DNA of 64,000 bases, taken from positions 248,001 through 312,000 of the forward strand of contig NZ_QFWX01000003.1 in assembly GCF_003344045.1 (NCBI RefSeq), given 5' to 3'. The notes under the pieces are model-generated. The model was not told where the DNA came from. It worked only from the letters and a program-made list of their open reading frames with translations, and did not search any database. The position numbers and the translations under genes are program-made. Source of the DNA: Marinobacter vulgaris (GTDB lineage Bacteria > Pseudomonadota > Gammaproteobacteria > Pseudomonadales > Oleiphilaceae). Shown one piece after another: positions 1 through 10,250 of the stretch; position 1 is the first letter of the stretch, and each line of letters starts with the position of its first letter.

Positions 1-1
1 G

Positions 2-820
2 TGGCTTGAGCGGCAGGGTGTCAGCGTGACCTGGCTGGCCCCCGAACGTGACGGCCGGATCTTGCCCGGGCAGGTGGAGAGCGCACTGCGTGACAATACC
101 GTGCTGGTGAGCCTGATGATGGTGAACAACGAGCTCGGTTGTCAGACGGATATTGCAGCAATTGGCGCCATGCTTCGCGAGCGCGGGGTGTTGTTCCACG
201 TGGATGCGGCTCAGGCAGCGGGGAAAACCGAAGTGGACGCCACCCTCGCGAAGGTAGACCTGCTTTCGCTGTCCGCCCACAAGGTATATGGTCCCAAGGG
301 CATCGGTGCGCTTTATGTTCGCCGGTCACCGGACGTTCGTATCGAGTCACAGATTCACGGCGGCGGGCATGAGCGAGGAATGCGTTCGGGCACGCTGCCG
401 ACTCACCAGATCGTGGGCATGGGCAAGGCGTTCGAACTTGCCATTGAGCACCTTGAGCAGGAGTGCGAAATGCTGGAAAGCATGCGCAGTCGGTTCCTGG
501 CAGGGGTTAATAACCTTGATGGCGTGACGCTCAACGGCAGTGACCAATACCGGGTACCGGGGATTGTGAATCTGTCGTTTGCCGGCGTGGATGCGGAGTC
601 CCTGATGCTGGGCCTGCGGAATCTGGCCGTGTCGTCCGGCTCCGCCTGTGCGTCCGCGACGATCGAACCATCCTTTGTTCTGAGGGGCATTGGTCTGGAA
701 GACGAACAGGCCCACCGGGCCCTGCGGTTTTCCTTCGGGCGTTTTTCCACAGGCGAGGAGATTGACTACGCCGCGACGCAAATCGTTGACGTTGTTACCC
801 GTCTCCGTTCAGTGCGGTAG
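2..820 (+). CDS. IscS-type cysteine desulfurase, 5' truncated by the window edge
   Basis: PLP-dependent enzyme that takes sulfur from L-cysteine as a persulfide for Fe-S cluster or tRNA thiolation pathways. The frame is open from base 2, so the N-terminus lies outside the window. The PLP-lysine motif [12 protein letters not shown] and the active-site cysteine loop [14 protein letters not shown] are both present, followed by the family motif [15 protein letters not shown]. The protein ends about 20 residues after that motif (TRLRSVR) and lacks the C-terminal tail that in housekeeping IscS docks IscU. The next gene is ndk; iscU, iscA, hscBA and fdx are not between them as they are in Pseudomonas. 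This could be a second, specialised IscS paralogue or the isc operon enzyme in a rearranged locus; the upstream sequence would decide. Confidence 0.88.
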   Translation, partial: WLERQGVSVTWLAPERDGRILPGQVESALRDNTVLVSLMMVNNELGCQTDIAAIGAMLRERGVLFHVDAAQAAGKTEVDATLAKVDLLSLSAHKVYGPKGIGALYVRRSPDVRIESQIHGGGHERGMRSGTLPTHQIVGMGKAFELAIEHLEQECEMLESMRSRFLAGVNNLDGVTLNGSDQYRVPGIVNLSFAGVDAESLMLGLRNLAVSSGSACASATIEPSFVLRGIGLEDEQAHRALRFSFGRFSTGEEIDYAATQIVDVVTRLRSVR

Positions 821-840
821 GCAGTTGCCTCCGGACTGCG

Positions 841-846
841 TATAAT
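841..846 (+). promoter_or_regulatory. possible -10 element before ndk
   Basis: A perfect TATAAT lies 42 bases before the ndk start codon, just after the cysteine desulfurase stop. No convincing -35 sits 16-18 bases upstream, so it is only a weak promoter candidate. Confidence 0.3.
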
Positions 847-887
847 CCGAACCCTGAATTTTTTCTGAACCTGAATGGAGACAGATC

Positions 888-1316
888 ATGGCAAACGAGC
901 GCACGCTCTCGATTATCAAGCCCGACGCAGTCGCAAAAAATGTGATCGGTGAGATTTACACCCGTTTTGAGAAAGCAGGTCTGGAGATCGTTGCTGCCAA
1001 GATGATGCATCTGACCCAGGAGCAGGCAGAAGGATTCTATGCCGAGCACAAGGAGCGTCCGTTTTTTAATGACCTGGTTGCTTTCATGACGTCCGGGCCG
1101 GTTGTAGTTCAGGTTCTGGAAGGCGAAGGTGCTATCCTGAAGAATCGTGACCTGATGGGGGCTACCAATCCGAAGGAAGCGGAAGCAGGCACCATTCGTG
1201 CCGACTTCGCATCGTCCATCGATGCCAACGCCGTTCACGGTTCGGATTCGGCACCATCGGCCGAACGTGAAATCGCGTATTTTTTCAATGACAGTGAGAT
1301 CTGCCCACGTGGCTGA
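888..1316 (+). CDS. ndk: nucleoside diphosphate kinase
   Basis: Cytosolic enzyme that moves the gamma phosphate of ATP onto other nucleoside diphosphates through a phosphohistidine, balancing NTP and dNTP pools. The protein is 142 residues, the usual bacterial length. It opens with the family signature [11 protein letters not shown], and the catalytic histidine is H117 in NAVHGSDS, followed by the conserved end [15 protein letters not shown] ribosome binding site precedes the ATG. It is followed by a strong hairpin and then rlmN, the same order as in Pseudomonas. Nothing unusual. Confidence 0.98.
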   Translation: MANERTLSIIKPDAVAKNVIGEIYTRFEKAGLEIVAAKMMHLTQEQAEGFYAEHKERPFFNDLVAFMTSGPVVVQVLEGEGAILKNRDLMGATNPKEAEAGTIRADFASSIDANAVHGSDSAPSAEREIAYFFNDSEICPRG

Positions 1317-1326
1317 TTGAGCTGCC

Positions 1327-1352
1327 CCGGGCCGGAACGTTTTCCGGCCCGG
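1327..1352 (+). other. GC-rich hairpin between ndk and rlmN
   Basis: A perfect 11-bp stem (CCGGGCCGGAA paired with TTCCGGCCCGG) closes a four-base loop. No run of T follows, so it looks like an mRNA-stabilising or partial-termination hairpin rather than a full intrinsic terminator. Confidence 0.6.
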
Positions 1353-1378
1353 ATTGGTTATCTGATCGAGGTTATGAA

Positions 1379-2491
1379 ATGACAGCTGTTGCTGAGAAAA
1401 CCAACCTTCTGGGAATGCCGAAGGCCAAGATGGAGGCTTTCTTCGAATCCCTGGGGGAGAAGCGTTTCCGGGCAACACAAGTGTTGCAGTGGATTCATCA
1501 GCGTGGTGCCGATGACTTCGATCAAATGACCAATATGAGTAAGGTACTGCGGGACAAACTGAAGGAAGTGGCAGAGATTCGCGGGCCCGAGGTGGTCTAC
1601 GATGAATCGTCGAAAGATGGCACCCGCAAGTGGGTCATGCGCATGGACAACGGCAACAGTGTCGAGACCGTGCTGATTCCCGATGGCGAGCGCGGCACAC
1701 TGTGTGTCTCTTCCCAGATTGGTTGCAGCCTGGACTGCACGTTCTGCTCCACGGGAAAACGGGGCTTCAACCGCAACCTGACCGCCGCCGAGATTATCGG
1801 CCAGGTATGGGTCGCCCGCAAGGCGTTCATGCCCTTTGCGCCGGGGCCCGATCGCCCGATCACCAATGTAGTGATGATGGGCATGGGCGAGCCGCTGCTG
1901 AACTTCGATAACGTAGTTGACGCCATGAACCTGATGATGGAGGACCTGGCTTACGGAATCTCCAAACGGCGGGTCACGGTGAGCACCTCGGGCGTGGTTC
2001 CGGCAATCGACCGGCTGGGCGAGGTTACCGATGTGTCACTGGCCATTTCCCTTCATGCCCCCAATGATGAGTTGCGTAACCAACTGGTGCCACTGAATAA
2101 AAAGTACCCGATCGCGGAGTTGCTCGCCGCCACGCGCCGCTATCTCGCCCGCTTGCCGGATAAACGCAAGGCAACAATCGAGTACACGGTGATTGAAGGA
2201 GTCAACGACCAGCCCGAGCACGCAAGGGAGCTCGCCATTGTGCTTCGCGGGTTGCCGTGCAAGATCAACCTGATTCCTTTCAACCCGTTTCCGGAGAGTG
2301 ATTTCCGGCGCCCCAGCATGAACGCCACCCGCCGTTTTCAGGCCGTTCTCAATGAGGCGGGCTACATTGCAACCGTCAGAACAACCCGTGGCGACGATAT
2401 TGATGCCGCTTGCGGACAGCTTGTAGGCAGGGTGGATGACAGGACCAAGAGAAGCCAGCGTTACATCCAGGTGCAACAGGTCAGTCCATGA
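1379..2491 (+). CDS. rlmN: 23S rRNA (A2503-C2) and tRNA (A37-C2) methyltransferase, radical SAM
   Basis: Radical SAM enzyme that methylates C2 of A2503 in 23S rRNA and of A37 in some tRNAs, supporting translational accuracy. The protein is 370 residues. The 4Fe-4S/SAM motif C-X3-C-X2-C is seen as C116, C120 and C123 in [12 protein letters not shown]. The conserved C-terminal cysteine that carries the methyl intermediate is near C345 in [12 protein letters not shown] motif GMGEPLLNF is present. It starts 62 bases after ndk and is followed 45 bases later by pilW, the usual pseudomonad arrangement. Confidence 0.98.
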   Translation: MTAVAEKTNLLGMPKAKMEAFFESLGEKRFRATQVLQWIHQRGADDFDQMTNMSKVLRDKLKEVAEIRGPEVVYDESSKDGTRKWVMRMDNGNSVETVLIPDGERGTLCVSSQIGCSLDCTFCSTGKRGFNRNLTAAEIIGQVWVARKAFMPFAPGPDRPITNVVMMGMGEPLLNFDNVVDAMNLMMEDLAYGISKRRVTVSTSGVVPAIDRLGEVTDVSLAISLHAPNDELRNQLVPLNKKYPIAELLAATRRYLARLPDKRKATIEYTVIEGVNDQPEHARELAIVLRGLPCKINLIPFNPFPESDFRRPSMNATRRFQAVLNEAGYIATVRTTRGDDIDAACGQLVGRVDDRTKRSQRYIQVQQVSP

Positions 2492-2536
2492 ATCCGGGTG
2501 AGGTTTCACCCCTGCACACAAGAGGAATTGCCAACT

Positions 2537-3343
2537 GTGACATCTGAACCAGTAAACAGGGTCCGGGCTGTGTTTGCCATGGTGTTACTGGCAATGCTTG
2601 TCACTGGCTGTGTGACCAAAACCGATAGCCGGTTTGCGCGCGAGGCCGATCGTGATAAAGCGGTAGAGAACTACGTCCAGCTGGCAACCGCCTATATCGG
2701 ACAGGACAATATAGACCGGGCCCGAAGCCACCTGGACCGCGCGCTCGAACTGGCACCGGAAAACCCGGGCGCCCTGGCAGCGCAGGGTCTGGTCTATCAA
2801 TCGGAAGGCGAACCGGAACTGGCCGAGCGTGCCTTCAAAGACGCCCTCGACAGCGATCCGGATTATACCCGTGGTCGGGTTTATTACGGCGCTTTTCTGT
2901 ATGGCCAGCGTCGATTTGAGGAGGCCCGCGATCAGTTTCTCGCCGCCTCCAGGGATACCGGCTACCCTGAGAGGGCGTCGGTATTTTTCAATCTCGGCCT
3001 GACAGAAGAACGAGTGGGAGATCTTGACGGCGCTGTTACGGCGTACCGGCGGGCCGTAGAGTTGTCCCGCGGTGATGCCAGATCGTTGCTGGCTCTTTCG
3101 CGAACTCTGGTGGAAAGCGGCGAATACCAGGCTGCGGCACGCCACTACAGCCGTCTGATTACGCTGATGCAGCGAAACCGCAATCTTCGCCATTCCCCGG
3201 AAAGCCTTTATACAGGCATTCGCATTGCTCGCCAGCTGGGCGACCGGGACCAGGCATCAAGCCTGGGGCTGCAGTTGAAGAACAATTTCCCGAACTCTGT
3301 CGAATACCAACAATACAGGGTGATGACGTCAAATGGACAGTGA
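2537..3343 (+). CDS. pilW: type IV pilus biogenesis/stability lipoprotein PilW (PilF), TPR
   Basis: Outer-membrane pilotin lipoprotein that helps the secretin PilQ reach and assemble in the outer membrane. From the GTG at 2537 the product is 268 residues, with a hydrophobic signal (VRAVFAMVLLAMLVTGC) ending in a lipobox cysteine at C25. The mature part consists of several tetratricopeptide repeats, for example AYIGQDNIDRARSHLDRALELAPENP. The start at 2537 has AGAGGAA about nine bases upstream, which is better than the GTG at 2498. The 3' end overlaps rodZ by 11 bases, implying translational coupling. Confidence 0.92.
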   Translation: MTSEPVNRVRAVFAMVLLAMLVTGCVTKTDSRFAREADRDKAVENYVQLATAYIGQDNIDRARSHLDRALELAPENPGALAAQGLVYQSEGEPELAERAFKDALDSDPDYTRGRVYYGAFLYGQRRFEEARDQFLAASRDTGYPERASVFFNLGLTEERVGDLDGAVTAYRRAVELSRGDARSLLALSRTLVESGEYQAAARHYSRLITLMQRNRNLRHSPESLYTGIRIARQLGDRDQASSLGLQLKNNFPNSVEYQQYRVMTSNGQ

Positions 3344-4385
3344 TGACACACAACAGCCAGTGGTGACCGAACCCGCCGGCCAGCAACTGAAACGCGCGCG
3401 GGAGCAGAAAGGTCTCACTGTTTCGGCCGTTGCCGATGCCCAGCACCTGCGTCCGGCAGTCATTCACGCCATTGAAGACGGTGCCTACGAGCAGATCGAC
3501 AGTGAACTGTTCCTCAAAGGGTATGTCAGAGCCTATGCGCTTCAGGTGGGCCTCAACCCGGACACTGTGATCGCGACTCTGGATAGGGAACTTGAACCGC
3601 TGCGGCAACAGAAAGCCCAGGCAGAAGAGTTGAATCCCCTGGTTGATATTGAACGCCGAAGGCGCCAGAAACGCCGGATTGCCAAGTTGCTGTTTTTCGC
3701 CCTGGTTATCGCCATCCTGGTGGTTGTGGGTCTGCGTTTTCTGGATACCCCGGGCAGCAGTGTCGCACCCGATGAGCCCGACACCTCCGAAGCACCGGCA
3801 GACATGATAGAACCGCTGGAGTCCGGGCCCGAGGGAGGCGATGTGTCAGAGACCGTTACAGACACTGGAGAAAATGCCGATGTCGCTGAAACGATACCGG
3901 CGGGTACTGAGCCGGCCAATGATACCCAGAACGACCAGCGCGTAAGTACGCCGGCACCGTTAGAGGGGCAGGAGGAGATCCCGCTGGTTGCAGACCGCGA
4001 TTCCGGCGAAGCAAGCAGGCCTGTCCGGGAGCCCGCGCTTGAATCACCCAGAGCTCTCGACGAAAGCCGTGTCCCGGTTGTTACCAGTGCTCCGGAACCT
4101 GCGTTCCAGGAAAGCGCAGAGCCGGATGCTGCCGCTGGGCGCGCGCAGTTGGAAATGACCTTCAGGGATGAATGCTGGGTTCAGGTGACCGACTCCGCCG
4201 GCAACCGTCTGGTGGGCTCTCTGCAGCAGGATGGTGACCGGGTAGAGGTGTCCGGCAGGGTGCCGATCCAGGTAATTGTTGGCGCCGTTGATGCTGTCGA
4301 ATCCATTCGTTTTGATGGGGAACCGGTAGATATGTCGGATTTCCGGGTCGTCAATAACCGCGCTGAATTCGCGCTGGACATCTGA
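3333..4385 (+). CDS. rodZ: cytoskeletal protein RodZ
   Basis: Inner-membrane protein that links MreB filaments to the cell-wall elongation machinery and so sets rod shape. The 350-residue product has a Cro/C1-type helix-turn-helix (about residues 18-80), a basic stretch, one transmembrane helix (about 118-136, [18 protein letters not shown]), a long acidic and proline-rich periplasmic linker, and a C-terminal DUF4115 beta domain starting near [13 protein letters not shown]. That is the full RodZ architecture. It overlaps pilW and precedes ispG by 32 bases. Confidence 0.95.
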   Translation: MDSDDTQQPVVTEPAGQQLKRAREQKGLTVSAVADAQHLRPAVIHAIEDGAYEQIDSELFLKGYVRAYALQVGLNPDTVIATLDRELEPLRQQKAQAEELNPLVDIERRRRQKRRIAKLLFFALVIAILVVVGLRFLDTPGSSVAPDEPDTSEAPADMIEPLESGPEGGDVSETVTDTGENADVAETIPAGTEPANDTQNDQRVSTPAPLEGQEEIPLVADRDSGEASRPVREPALESPRALDESRVPVVTSAPEPAFQESAEPDAAAGRAQLEMTFRDECWVQVTDSAGNRLVGSLQQDGDRVEVSGRVPIQVIVGAVDAVESIRFDGEPVDMSDFRVVNNRAEFALDI

Positions 4386-4417
4386 CACTTACGAACACAA
4401 TTTTCGGTTGGCAGGCT

Positions 4418-5536
4418 ATGAATCACGAATCTCCGATCAAAAGACGTAAATCCCGTCAGATAATGGTGGGTGATGTTCCCGTTGGCGGGGACGCTCCGAT
4501 TGCTGTGCAGAGCATGACCAATACCAACACCTGCGATGTGGATGCCACCGTGGGCCAGATCCGCGCGCTCCAGGAAGCTGGCGCCGACATCGTGCGGGTG
4601 TCCGTTCCCACCATGGACGCCGCCGAAGCGTTTGGCAAAATCCGCTCCCTGGTGTCGGTGCCGCTGGTGGCCGACATTCATTTTGACCACAAAATCGCGC
4701 TGCGGGTGGCGGAGCTGGGTGTTGACTGCCTGCGCATCAACCCGGGGAATATTGGTCGGGATGATCGGGTTAGCGCAGTCATCAGCGCTGCCCGGGACCG
4801 CAATATTCCGATTCGGATCGGTGTCAACGCCGGTTCGCTGGAAAAGGCCCTGCAACGCAAATACGGCGAGCCCACACCAGAAGCACTGGTGGAATCGGCG
4901 ATGCGCCATATCGACATTCTCGACAAGCACGATTTCCAGGACTTCAAGGTCAGCCTGAAAGCGTCCGAGGTGTTCATGACCGTAGCGGCGTACCGCCTGA
5001 TTGCAGCGCAGATTGAACAGCCGCTTCACCTGGGTATCACCGAGGCGGGCGGTTTTCGTTCCGGCACCGTGAAGTCGTCCATCGGCCTTGGCATGTTGTT
5101 GATGGATGGTATTGGCGACACGATCAGGGTTTCCCTGGCGGCAGATCCGGTTCAGGAAATCAAGGTAGGCTTCGATATACTCAAGAGCCTGCGCCTGCGT
5201 AGCCGCGGTATAAACTTCGTTGCCTGCCCCAGCTGTTCGCGCCAGAACTTCGACGTTATCCAGACCATGAACGACCTCGAGGCCCGCCTGGAAGACGTCA
5301 ACGAACCACTGGACGTGGCCATTATCGGCTGCATAGTGAACGGCCCGGGTGAGGCCAAGGTGGCAGATCTCGGCCTCACCGGTGGTAGCCCGAAGAACCT
5401 GTTCTACATGTCGGGCAAGCCCCACCAGAAACTCGATAATGCCAACCTGACCGACGACCTGGAACGACTGATCCGTGAGGAAGTTGCCCGTCGCAAGGAA
5501 AAAGAAGACGCGATCATTACCCGCTCGGCTGACTGA
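4418..5536 (+). CDS. ispG: 4-hydroxy-3-methylbut-2-en-1-yl diphosphate synthase (flavodoxin)
   Basis: Seventh step of the MEP isoprenoid pathway, converting MEcPP to HMBPP with a 4Fe-4S cluster. The 372-residue protein keeps the cluster ligands C270 and C273 ([11 protein letters not shown]) and C305 with the following glutamate (GCIVNGPGE), at the same numbering as the E. coli enzyme. The N-terminal TIM-barrel motif [15 protein letters not shown] is present. It is the bacterial form without the large insert found in plants. It sits between rodZ and hisS as in Pseudomonas. Confidence 0.98.
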   Translation: MNHESPIKRRKSRQIMVGDVPVGGDAPIAVQSMTNTNTCDVDATVGQIRALQEAGADIVRVSVPTMDAAEAFGKIRSLVSVPLVADIHFDHKIALRVAELGVDCLRINPGNIGRDDRVSAVISAARDRNIPIRIGVNAGSLEKALQRKYGEPTPEALVESAMRHIDILDKHDFQDFKVSLKASEVFMTVAAYRLIAAQIEQPLHLGITEAGGFRSGTVKSSIGLGMLLMDGIGDTIRVSLAADPVQEIKVGFDILKSLRLRSRGINFVACPSCSRQNFDVIQTMNDLEARLEDVNEPLDVAIIGCIVNGPGEAKVADLGLTGGSPKNLFYMSGKPHQKLDNANLTDDLERLIREEVARRKEKEDAIITRSAD

Positions 5537-5576
5537 GTGCAGATCGCCAAATCACTGAAAATGAAAAGGTAGTAAC

Positions 5577-6872
5577 TTGGCTAAGATCCAGGCAATTCGC
5601 GGGATGAACGATATCCTGCCAGAACAGACGCCGGTGTGGCAGTTTGTTGAAGACACGGTCAGGCGGGTGCTTTCGCAATACGGTTACCAGGAAATCCGCA
5701 TGCCGGTGGTGGAGCAGACAGATCTGTTCAAGCGCTCCATCGGCGAAGTAACGGATATTGTCGAGAAGGAAATGTATACCTTCGACGACCGCAACGGCGA
5801 TAGCCTGACGCTGCGCCCGGAAGGTACCGCTGGCTGTGTTCGCGCCGCAGAAGAGCATGGCCTGCTTTTCAACCAGACCCGCCGCCTGTGGTACACAGGC
5901 CCGATGTTCCGTCACGAGCGCCCGCAGAAAGGGCGCTATCGCCAGTTCCACCAGATCGGTGTGGAATGTTTCGGGATGAACGGCCCGGATATCGATGCGG
6001 AACTGCTGGTACTGACTGCCCGTCTATGGCGGGCTCTTGGGTTAAGCGAGCATACCCGTCTGGAGATCAATTCCATCGGTACGTCGGCGGCCCGTCGTGA
6101 ATACCGGCAGGCGCTGGTGGCCTACCTTTCGGGTTATCGAGACCAGCTCGACGAGGACAGCCTGCGTCGCCTGGAATCCAACCCGCTGCGTATCCTTGAT
6201 AGCAAGCACCCCGGCACACAGCAGTTGCTGACAGATGCACCCAGGCTTGAGAATTACCTCGACCAGGAGTCGCTGGATCATTTCAGCGAGCTTCGCAGCT
6301 TACTGGACGCCGCCGGTGTTGGGTACACCGTGAATCCACGATTGGTGCGGGGGCTCGATTACTACGGCAAGACCGTGTTCGAATGGGTTACCGACAGCCT
6401 CGGGGCACAGGGCACCGTCTGCGCCGGTGGCCGTTACGATGGACTGGTTGAGCAGCTGGGGGGCAAGCCCACCTACGCAGTGGGCTTTGCCATGGGGCTC
6501 GAGCGCCTGATCCTGCTGCTGGAAACCCTCGATCTTGTCCCGGCAAGTGCCAATGGTGATGTTGATGTGTATGTCACTGCCATGGGGGATTCAGCAGTGC
6601 CGCCGGCACTGGCACTCGGCGAGTCACTGCGCACTGCCTTGCCGGCAGCCCGAATAATGAGCCATTGTGGCGGCGGTAGCTTCAAGAGTCAGATGAAAAA
6701 AGCGGATCGGAGCGGCGCCCGCTACGCGGTGATTCTGGGAGAAAACGAGCTGGCTACTGCGTCGGTTGGCCTTAAGCCACTGCGCTCGGACGAACCACAG
6801 CAGGACGTTGCTCAGGCTGAACTTGCTGGCGTACTGAAAGAGTTGCTGGGCCCGCTGACGGCGGGTCGATAG
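5577..6872 (+). CDS. hisS: histidine-tRNA ligase
   Basis: Class II aminoacyl-tRNA synthetase that charges tRNA-His. The product is 431 residues. Motif 2 is seen in [19 protein letters not shown], and the histidine-binding motifs [12 protein letters not shown] and [12 protein letters not shown] are intact, followed by the C-terminal anticodon-binding domain. The start is a TTG at 5577, chosen because AAAAGGTAG lies just upstream and the resulting N-terminus [15 protein letters not shown] matches the family; no ATG fits better. It is followed 37 bases later by the yfgM-like gene. Confidence 0.97.
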   Translation: MAKIQAIRGMNDILPEQTPVWQFVEDTVRRVLSQYGYQEIRMPVVEQTDLFKRSIGEVTDIVEKEMYTFDDRNGDSLTLRPEGTAGCVRAAEEHGLLFNQTRRLWYTGPMFRHERPQKGRYRQFHQIGVECFGMNGPDIDAELLVLTARLWRALGLSEHTRLEINSIGTSAARREYRQALVAYLSGYRDQLDEDSLRRLESNPLRILDSKHPGTQQLLTDAPRLENYLDQESLDHFSELRSLLDAAGVGYTVNPRLVRGLDYYGKTVFEWVTDSLGAQGTVCAGGRYDGLVEQLGGKPTYAVGFAMGLERLILLLETLDLVPASANGDVDVYVTAMGDSAVPPALALGESLRTALPAARIMSHCGGGSFKSQMKKADRSGARYAVILGENELATASVGLKPLRSDEPQQDVAQAELAGVLKELLGPLTAGR

Positions 6873-6909
6873 GCTAAAGGCACAATAATCATCAATTACA
6901 GGAGTCATC

Positions 6910-7566
6910 ATGGCTGAAATTCGCACTGAGGAAGAAACGGTCCAGGCAATCAAGGACTGGTGGAAGAAAAACGGCAGCTCGCTCCTGATTGGTATCGCCG
7001 CAGCGCTGGCCATCGTATTCGGTTGGCAGGCCTGGCAGAACCATCAGATGCAGCAGCGCACCGAAGCGGCTTCCCAGTTTGCCGACCTGATTAACGCCTA
7101 CAGCGATGAAAGCGATGAAAACCGTGCCGAGACGGTAGCCTACGTGGCAGAAAACCTGCGCGAGGAATACAGTGACAGCGCGTTTGCCATCTACGGCATG
7201 TTGATGCTGGCCCGGCAACAGGTCATGGATCAGGGCGATCCGGAGGCTGCCATTGAGTCGCTGACGTGGGCACAGGAAAAAGCCGGCGAATCACGGCCTC
7301 TGGCGCTGGTTGTCCGTAACCGGCTGGCGCGGGCCCAGTTTGCGGCCGAGCAGTATGAAACTGCCCTCAGTACCATTGAGAACGTGGACGATGCCGGCAG
7401 TTTCAGCGCCATCTTCACCGAACTGAAAGGCGACATCCTGCTGGCTCAGGGTGATCGCGACGCCGCCCGCGAGGCCTACCTGGCAGCCAGAGAGCAGAAC
7501 CAGCAGGGGCGTAGCGGCATTCTTGAACTCAAACTGTCAGATCTTGGCGTAGGGGAGGGAGCCTGA
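6910..7566 (+). CDS. yfgM: YfgM-family membrane-anchored TPR protein
   Basis: Inner-membrane protein with a periplasmic TPR domain; in E. coli YfgM works with PpiD at the SecYEG translocon as a periplasmic chaperone partner. The 218-residue product has a short cytosolic head (AEIRTEEETVQAIKDWWKKNG), one transmembrane helix (about residues 24-42, SLLIGIAAALAIVFGWQAW) and helical TPR-like repeats. Its last base is the first base of the bamB start (TGATG), so the pair is coupled. The hisS-yfgM-bamB-der order is conserved in gammaproteobacteria and supports the call. Confidence 0.92.
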   Translation: MAEIRTEEETVQAIKDWWKKNGSSLLIGIAAALAIVFGWQAWQNHQMQQRTEAASQFADLINAYSDESDENRAETVAYVAENLREEYSDSAFAIYGMLMLARQQVMDQGDPEAAIESLTWAQEKAGESRPLALVVRNRLARAQFAAEQYETALSTIENVDDAGSFSAIFTELKGDILLAQGDRDAAREAYLAAREQNQQGRSGILELKLSDLGVGEGA

Positions 7567-8738
7567 TGCCCCTGTTGTGTAAAGGGCAGATCCGTTGCAC
7601 TTCAGTCATCGGCCTGTTGGTGGTTGCACTGCTGGCAGGCTGCAGTGCCAATGACACTTTTGAGCAGCCCGCCCCTGTGCCGGAAATTTCTGCCTCCGTT
7701 GAGCTGGAAAACGTCTGGACCATGTATGTAGGTGAGGGACACGGTGACAACTTCCTTTACCTGGCACCACTCAATGCCGGCGAGACCCTTTACGCGGCCT
7801 CGGCCGAGGGTGAAATCTGGTCTGTCAAACCCGAAAACGGTGAGGTAGTCTGGTATCAGGACCTTGAGGAGGAGATCATTGCCGGTGTTGGCGGGGATCA
7901 GGGCAACCTTTACCTGGTTACCCGCGATGCGCAGCTGAAAGCCCTCTCGCGCCAGAATGGCACCGAGTTGTGGCAGCAGCCTCTGCCTAACGAAGCGCTG
8001 GCCTCTCCACAGTCAAATGGCCGCCTGGTGGTGGTACAGACCATTGACGGTAAAGTGCTGGCTTTCGACACCACCAGTGGCGAAAGGGCCTGGCAATACA
8101 ACAGCGATGTGCCGGTCCTGTCCATGCGGGCTGCGGCATCACCCCTGGTCGGGGCAGACCTGGTACTGGCGTCACTGGCCAATGGCAAACTGATGGCGAT
8201 TTCCGCCGAGACCGGTCAACCAATCTGGCAGTACGAAGTGGGTCAGCCTCAGGGGCGCACAGAACTGGAAAGATTGGTGGATGTTGCCAGCGAACCTCTG
8301 ATCCTTGAAAGCGCTGCCCTGGTGGTGGGGTACCAGGGCAAGCTGGCACTGGTCGACCTGCAGAGTGGCCAGGAAATCTGGAGCCGGCAGGAATCAAGCC
8401 TGCAATCACCCATGATTGGTGATGGCAACATCTTTATAGCCGGGGCTGATGGCGACATTACCGCCTATCGCGGCTCTGATCGCCGCGAACTTTGGGTGCA
8501 GGACAAGTTGTCCTGGCGCCAGCCCACGCAGCCAATTGTTTATGGCGATTATCTGCTGGTTGGAGACTACGAGGGTTATATCCACATGTTGTCGCTGGAG
8601 GACGGGACCCTTGAGGGGCAGCGAGAGTTTGACGACGAAGGCTTGCGGGTGCCCTTCCAGCGTTTGCAGAATGGGAACCTCCTGGTTTATGGCAATAGCG
8701 GAAAGATGTCCGTGCTTAAAATACGGGAGCGCGACTGA
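7566..8738 (+). CDS. bamB: outer membrane protein assembly factor BamB
   Basis: Lipoprotein of the BAM complex, which folds beta-barrel proteins into the outer membrane. The 390-residue protein has a lipoprotein signal with the lipobox LLAGC at C26, then an eight-bladed PQQ-like propeller; repeats such as NGEVVWYQDL, NGTELWQQPLP, SGERAWQYNS and TGQPIWQYEVG are easily seen. The start codon overlaps the yfgM stop. A small GC hairpin (GGAGCGC and GCGCTCC, 8726-8745) spans the stop codon. Confidence 0.97.
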   Translation: MPLLCKGQIRCTSVIGLLVVALLAGCSANDTFEQPAPVPEISASVELENVWTMYVGEGHGDNFLYLAPLNAGETLYAASAEGEIWSVKPENGEVVWYQDLEEEIIAGVGGDQGNLYLVTRDAQLKALSRQNGTELWQQPLPNEALASPQSNGRLVVVQTIDGKVLAFDTTSGERAWQYNSDVPVLSMRAAASPLVGADLVLASLANGKLMAISAETGQPIWQYEVGQPQGRTELERLVDVASEPLILESAALVVGYQGKLALVDLQSGQEIWSRQESSLQSPMIGDGNIFIAGADGDITAYRGSDRRELWVQDKLSWRQPTQPIVYGDYLLVGDYEGYIHMLSLEDGTLEGQREFDDEGLRVPFQRLQNGNLLVYGNSGKMSVLKIRERD

Positions 8739-8800
8739 GCGCTCCTTACCGGCCATATCGCTGTGAAGCGCTGGCCCTGTTTACTGTGTAGCGAAAGTTT

Positions 8801-10225
8801 ATGACCCCTGTAATTGCACTTGTCGGGCGTCCCAACGTTGGCAAGTCGACATTGTTTAACCAGATGACACGGTCCCGGGATGCGCTTGTAGCGGATTTTC
8901 CGGGTCTGACCCGTGACCGTAAATACGGCGAGGGTGATTACGAGGGCCAGCGGTTTATTGTGATTGATACCGGTGGCCTCACCGGTGGCGAGGAAGGCCT
9001 TGACGCGGAAATGGCCCGCCACTCCATGCAGGCGGTTGAAGAAGCCGATATCGTACTGTTCCTGGTGGACGGTAAGGCCGGCCTCAATGGCGGTGACGAA
9101 CTGATTGCCGACCATCTGCGAAAAACCGGCAAGCAGGCGCATCTGGTGGTCAACAAGACGGATGGGCAGGACCCCGACATTGCCGCCTCTGATTTTCATG
9201 GTCTCGGATTCCAGTCCACGTTTCTGATTGCAGCCTCCCACAACCGGGGTGTCCGCTCGATGCTGGAGGAGTTGTTGCCCTCCGAGGAGGAGCGGGAAGC
9301 CCAGGACAGGGCGGATCGGTATCCGGGTATCCGGATCGGTATCGTCGGTCGCCCGAATGTGGGCAAATCCACCCTGGTCAACCGCATGCTTGGCGAAGAC
9401 CGGGTTGTGGTCTTTGACATGCCCGGAACCACCAGGGACAGCGTCTACATCCCCTATGAGCGGATGGATCATCAGTACACGCTGATCGATACTGCCGGCG
9501 TTCGTCGTCGCAAGAATGTCAGTGAAACGGTAGAAAAATTTTCTATTATCAAGACCCTGCAAGCCATTGACGACGCCCATGTGGTGATTCTGGTGATTGA
9601 TGCCCGGGAAGGCCTGGTGGATCAGGATCTGCACCTGATCGGTTTCGTGCTGGATGCGGGTCGCTCCCTGGTTATTGCCGTCAACAAATGGGATGGCATG
9701 GACCCGGAAGACAAGGCGAAAGTCAAAGAGCAGGTACAACGCCGGCTGGACTTTCTCGACTACGCCGACAAGCATTACATATCCGCACTTCACGGCTCCG
9801 GCGTCGGGGTGATGTACGATTCGGTCCATGACTGTTACGAATCCGCTATGGCCAAGTGGCCCACCAATCGCCTGACCGCCATACTCCAGGACGCCACTGC
9901 CCAGCATCAGCCGCCACTGGTCCAGGGCCGCCGTATCAAGCTCCGCTATGCCCATCAGGGCGGTTCCAATCCACCGGTTATCGTGGTGCATGGTAACCAG
10001 ACGGACGCGTTGCCGGGTGCGTACAAGCGCTACCTGGAAAATACGTTCCGCAAGGTTCTGAAGGTGAACGGCTCACCCATTCGCTTTGAGTTCCGCTCTG
10101 GCGAGAACCCGTACGCCAACAAGGTCAGCCGTCTGACACCTCGTCAGAAGGTGAAACAGGACACTGACCTTAAGAAAGGACGGCCGGTGAAGAAAAAAGC
10201 GCGAATGAAGAGCAAGAAACGCTGA
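8801..10225 (+). CDS. der: ribosome biogenesis GTPase Der (EngA)
   Basis: Essential GTPase with two tandem G domains that acts in 50S subunit maturation. The protein is 474 residues. The first P-loop is GRPNVGKST at residues 9-17 and the second an identical GRPNVGKST at about 183-191, each with its own NKxD motif (NKTD, NKWD). A KH-like domain follows, and the C-terminus is a lysine-rich tail ([17 protein letters not shown]) typical of the family. It ends the plus-strand block and converges on pta with 25 bases between stops. Confidence 0.98.
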   Translation: MTPVIALVGRPNVGKSTLFNQMTRSRDALVADFPGLTRDRKYGEGDYEGQRFIVIDTGGLTGGEEGLDAEMARHSMQAVEEADIVLFLVDGKAGLNGGDELIADHLRKTGKQAHLVVNKTDGQDPDIAASDFHGLGFQSTFLIAASHNRGVRSMLEELLPSEEEREAQDRADRYPGIRIGIVGRPNVGKSTLVNRMLGEDRVVVFDMPGTTRDSVYIPYERMDHQYTLIDTAGVRRRKNVSETVEKFSIIKTLQAIDDAHVVILVIDAREGLVDQDLHLIGFVLDAGRSLVIAVNKWDGMDPEDKAKVKEQVQRRLDFLDYADKHYISALHGSGVGVMYDSVHDCYESAMAKWPTNRLTAILQDATAQHQPPLVQGRRIKLRYAHQGGSNPPVIVVHGNQTDALPGAYKRYLENTFRKVLKVNGSPIRFEFRSGENPYANKVSRLTPRQKVKQDTDLKKGRPVKKKARMKSKKR

Positions 10226-10250
10226 TTCCGCGAGAGGCGGGGCCGATCCG

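Noticed and set aside
4181-5425. 414-codon minus-strand frame opposite rodZ and ispG
   Set aside because: Both plus-strand genes are well supported; no domain is visible on the minus strand.
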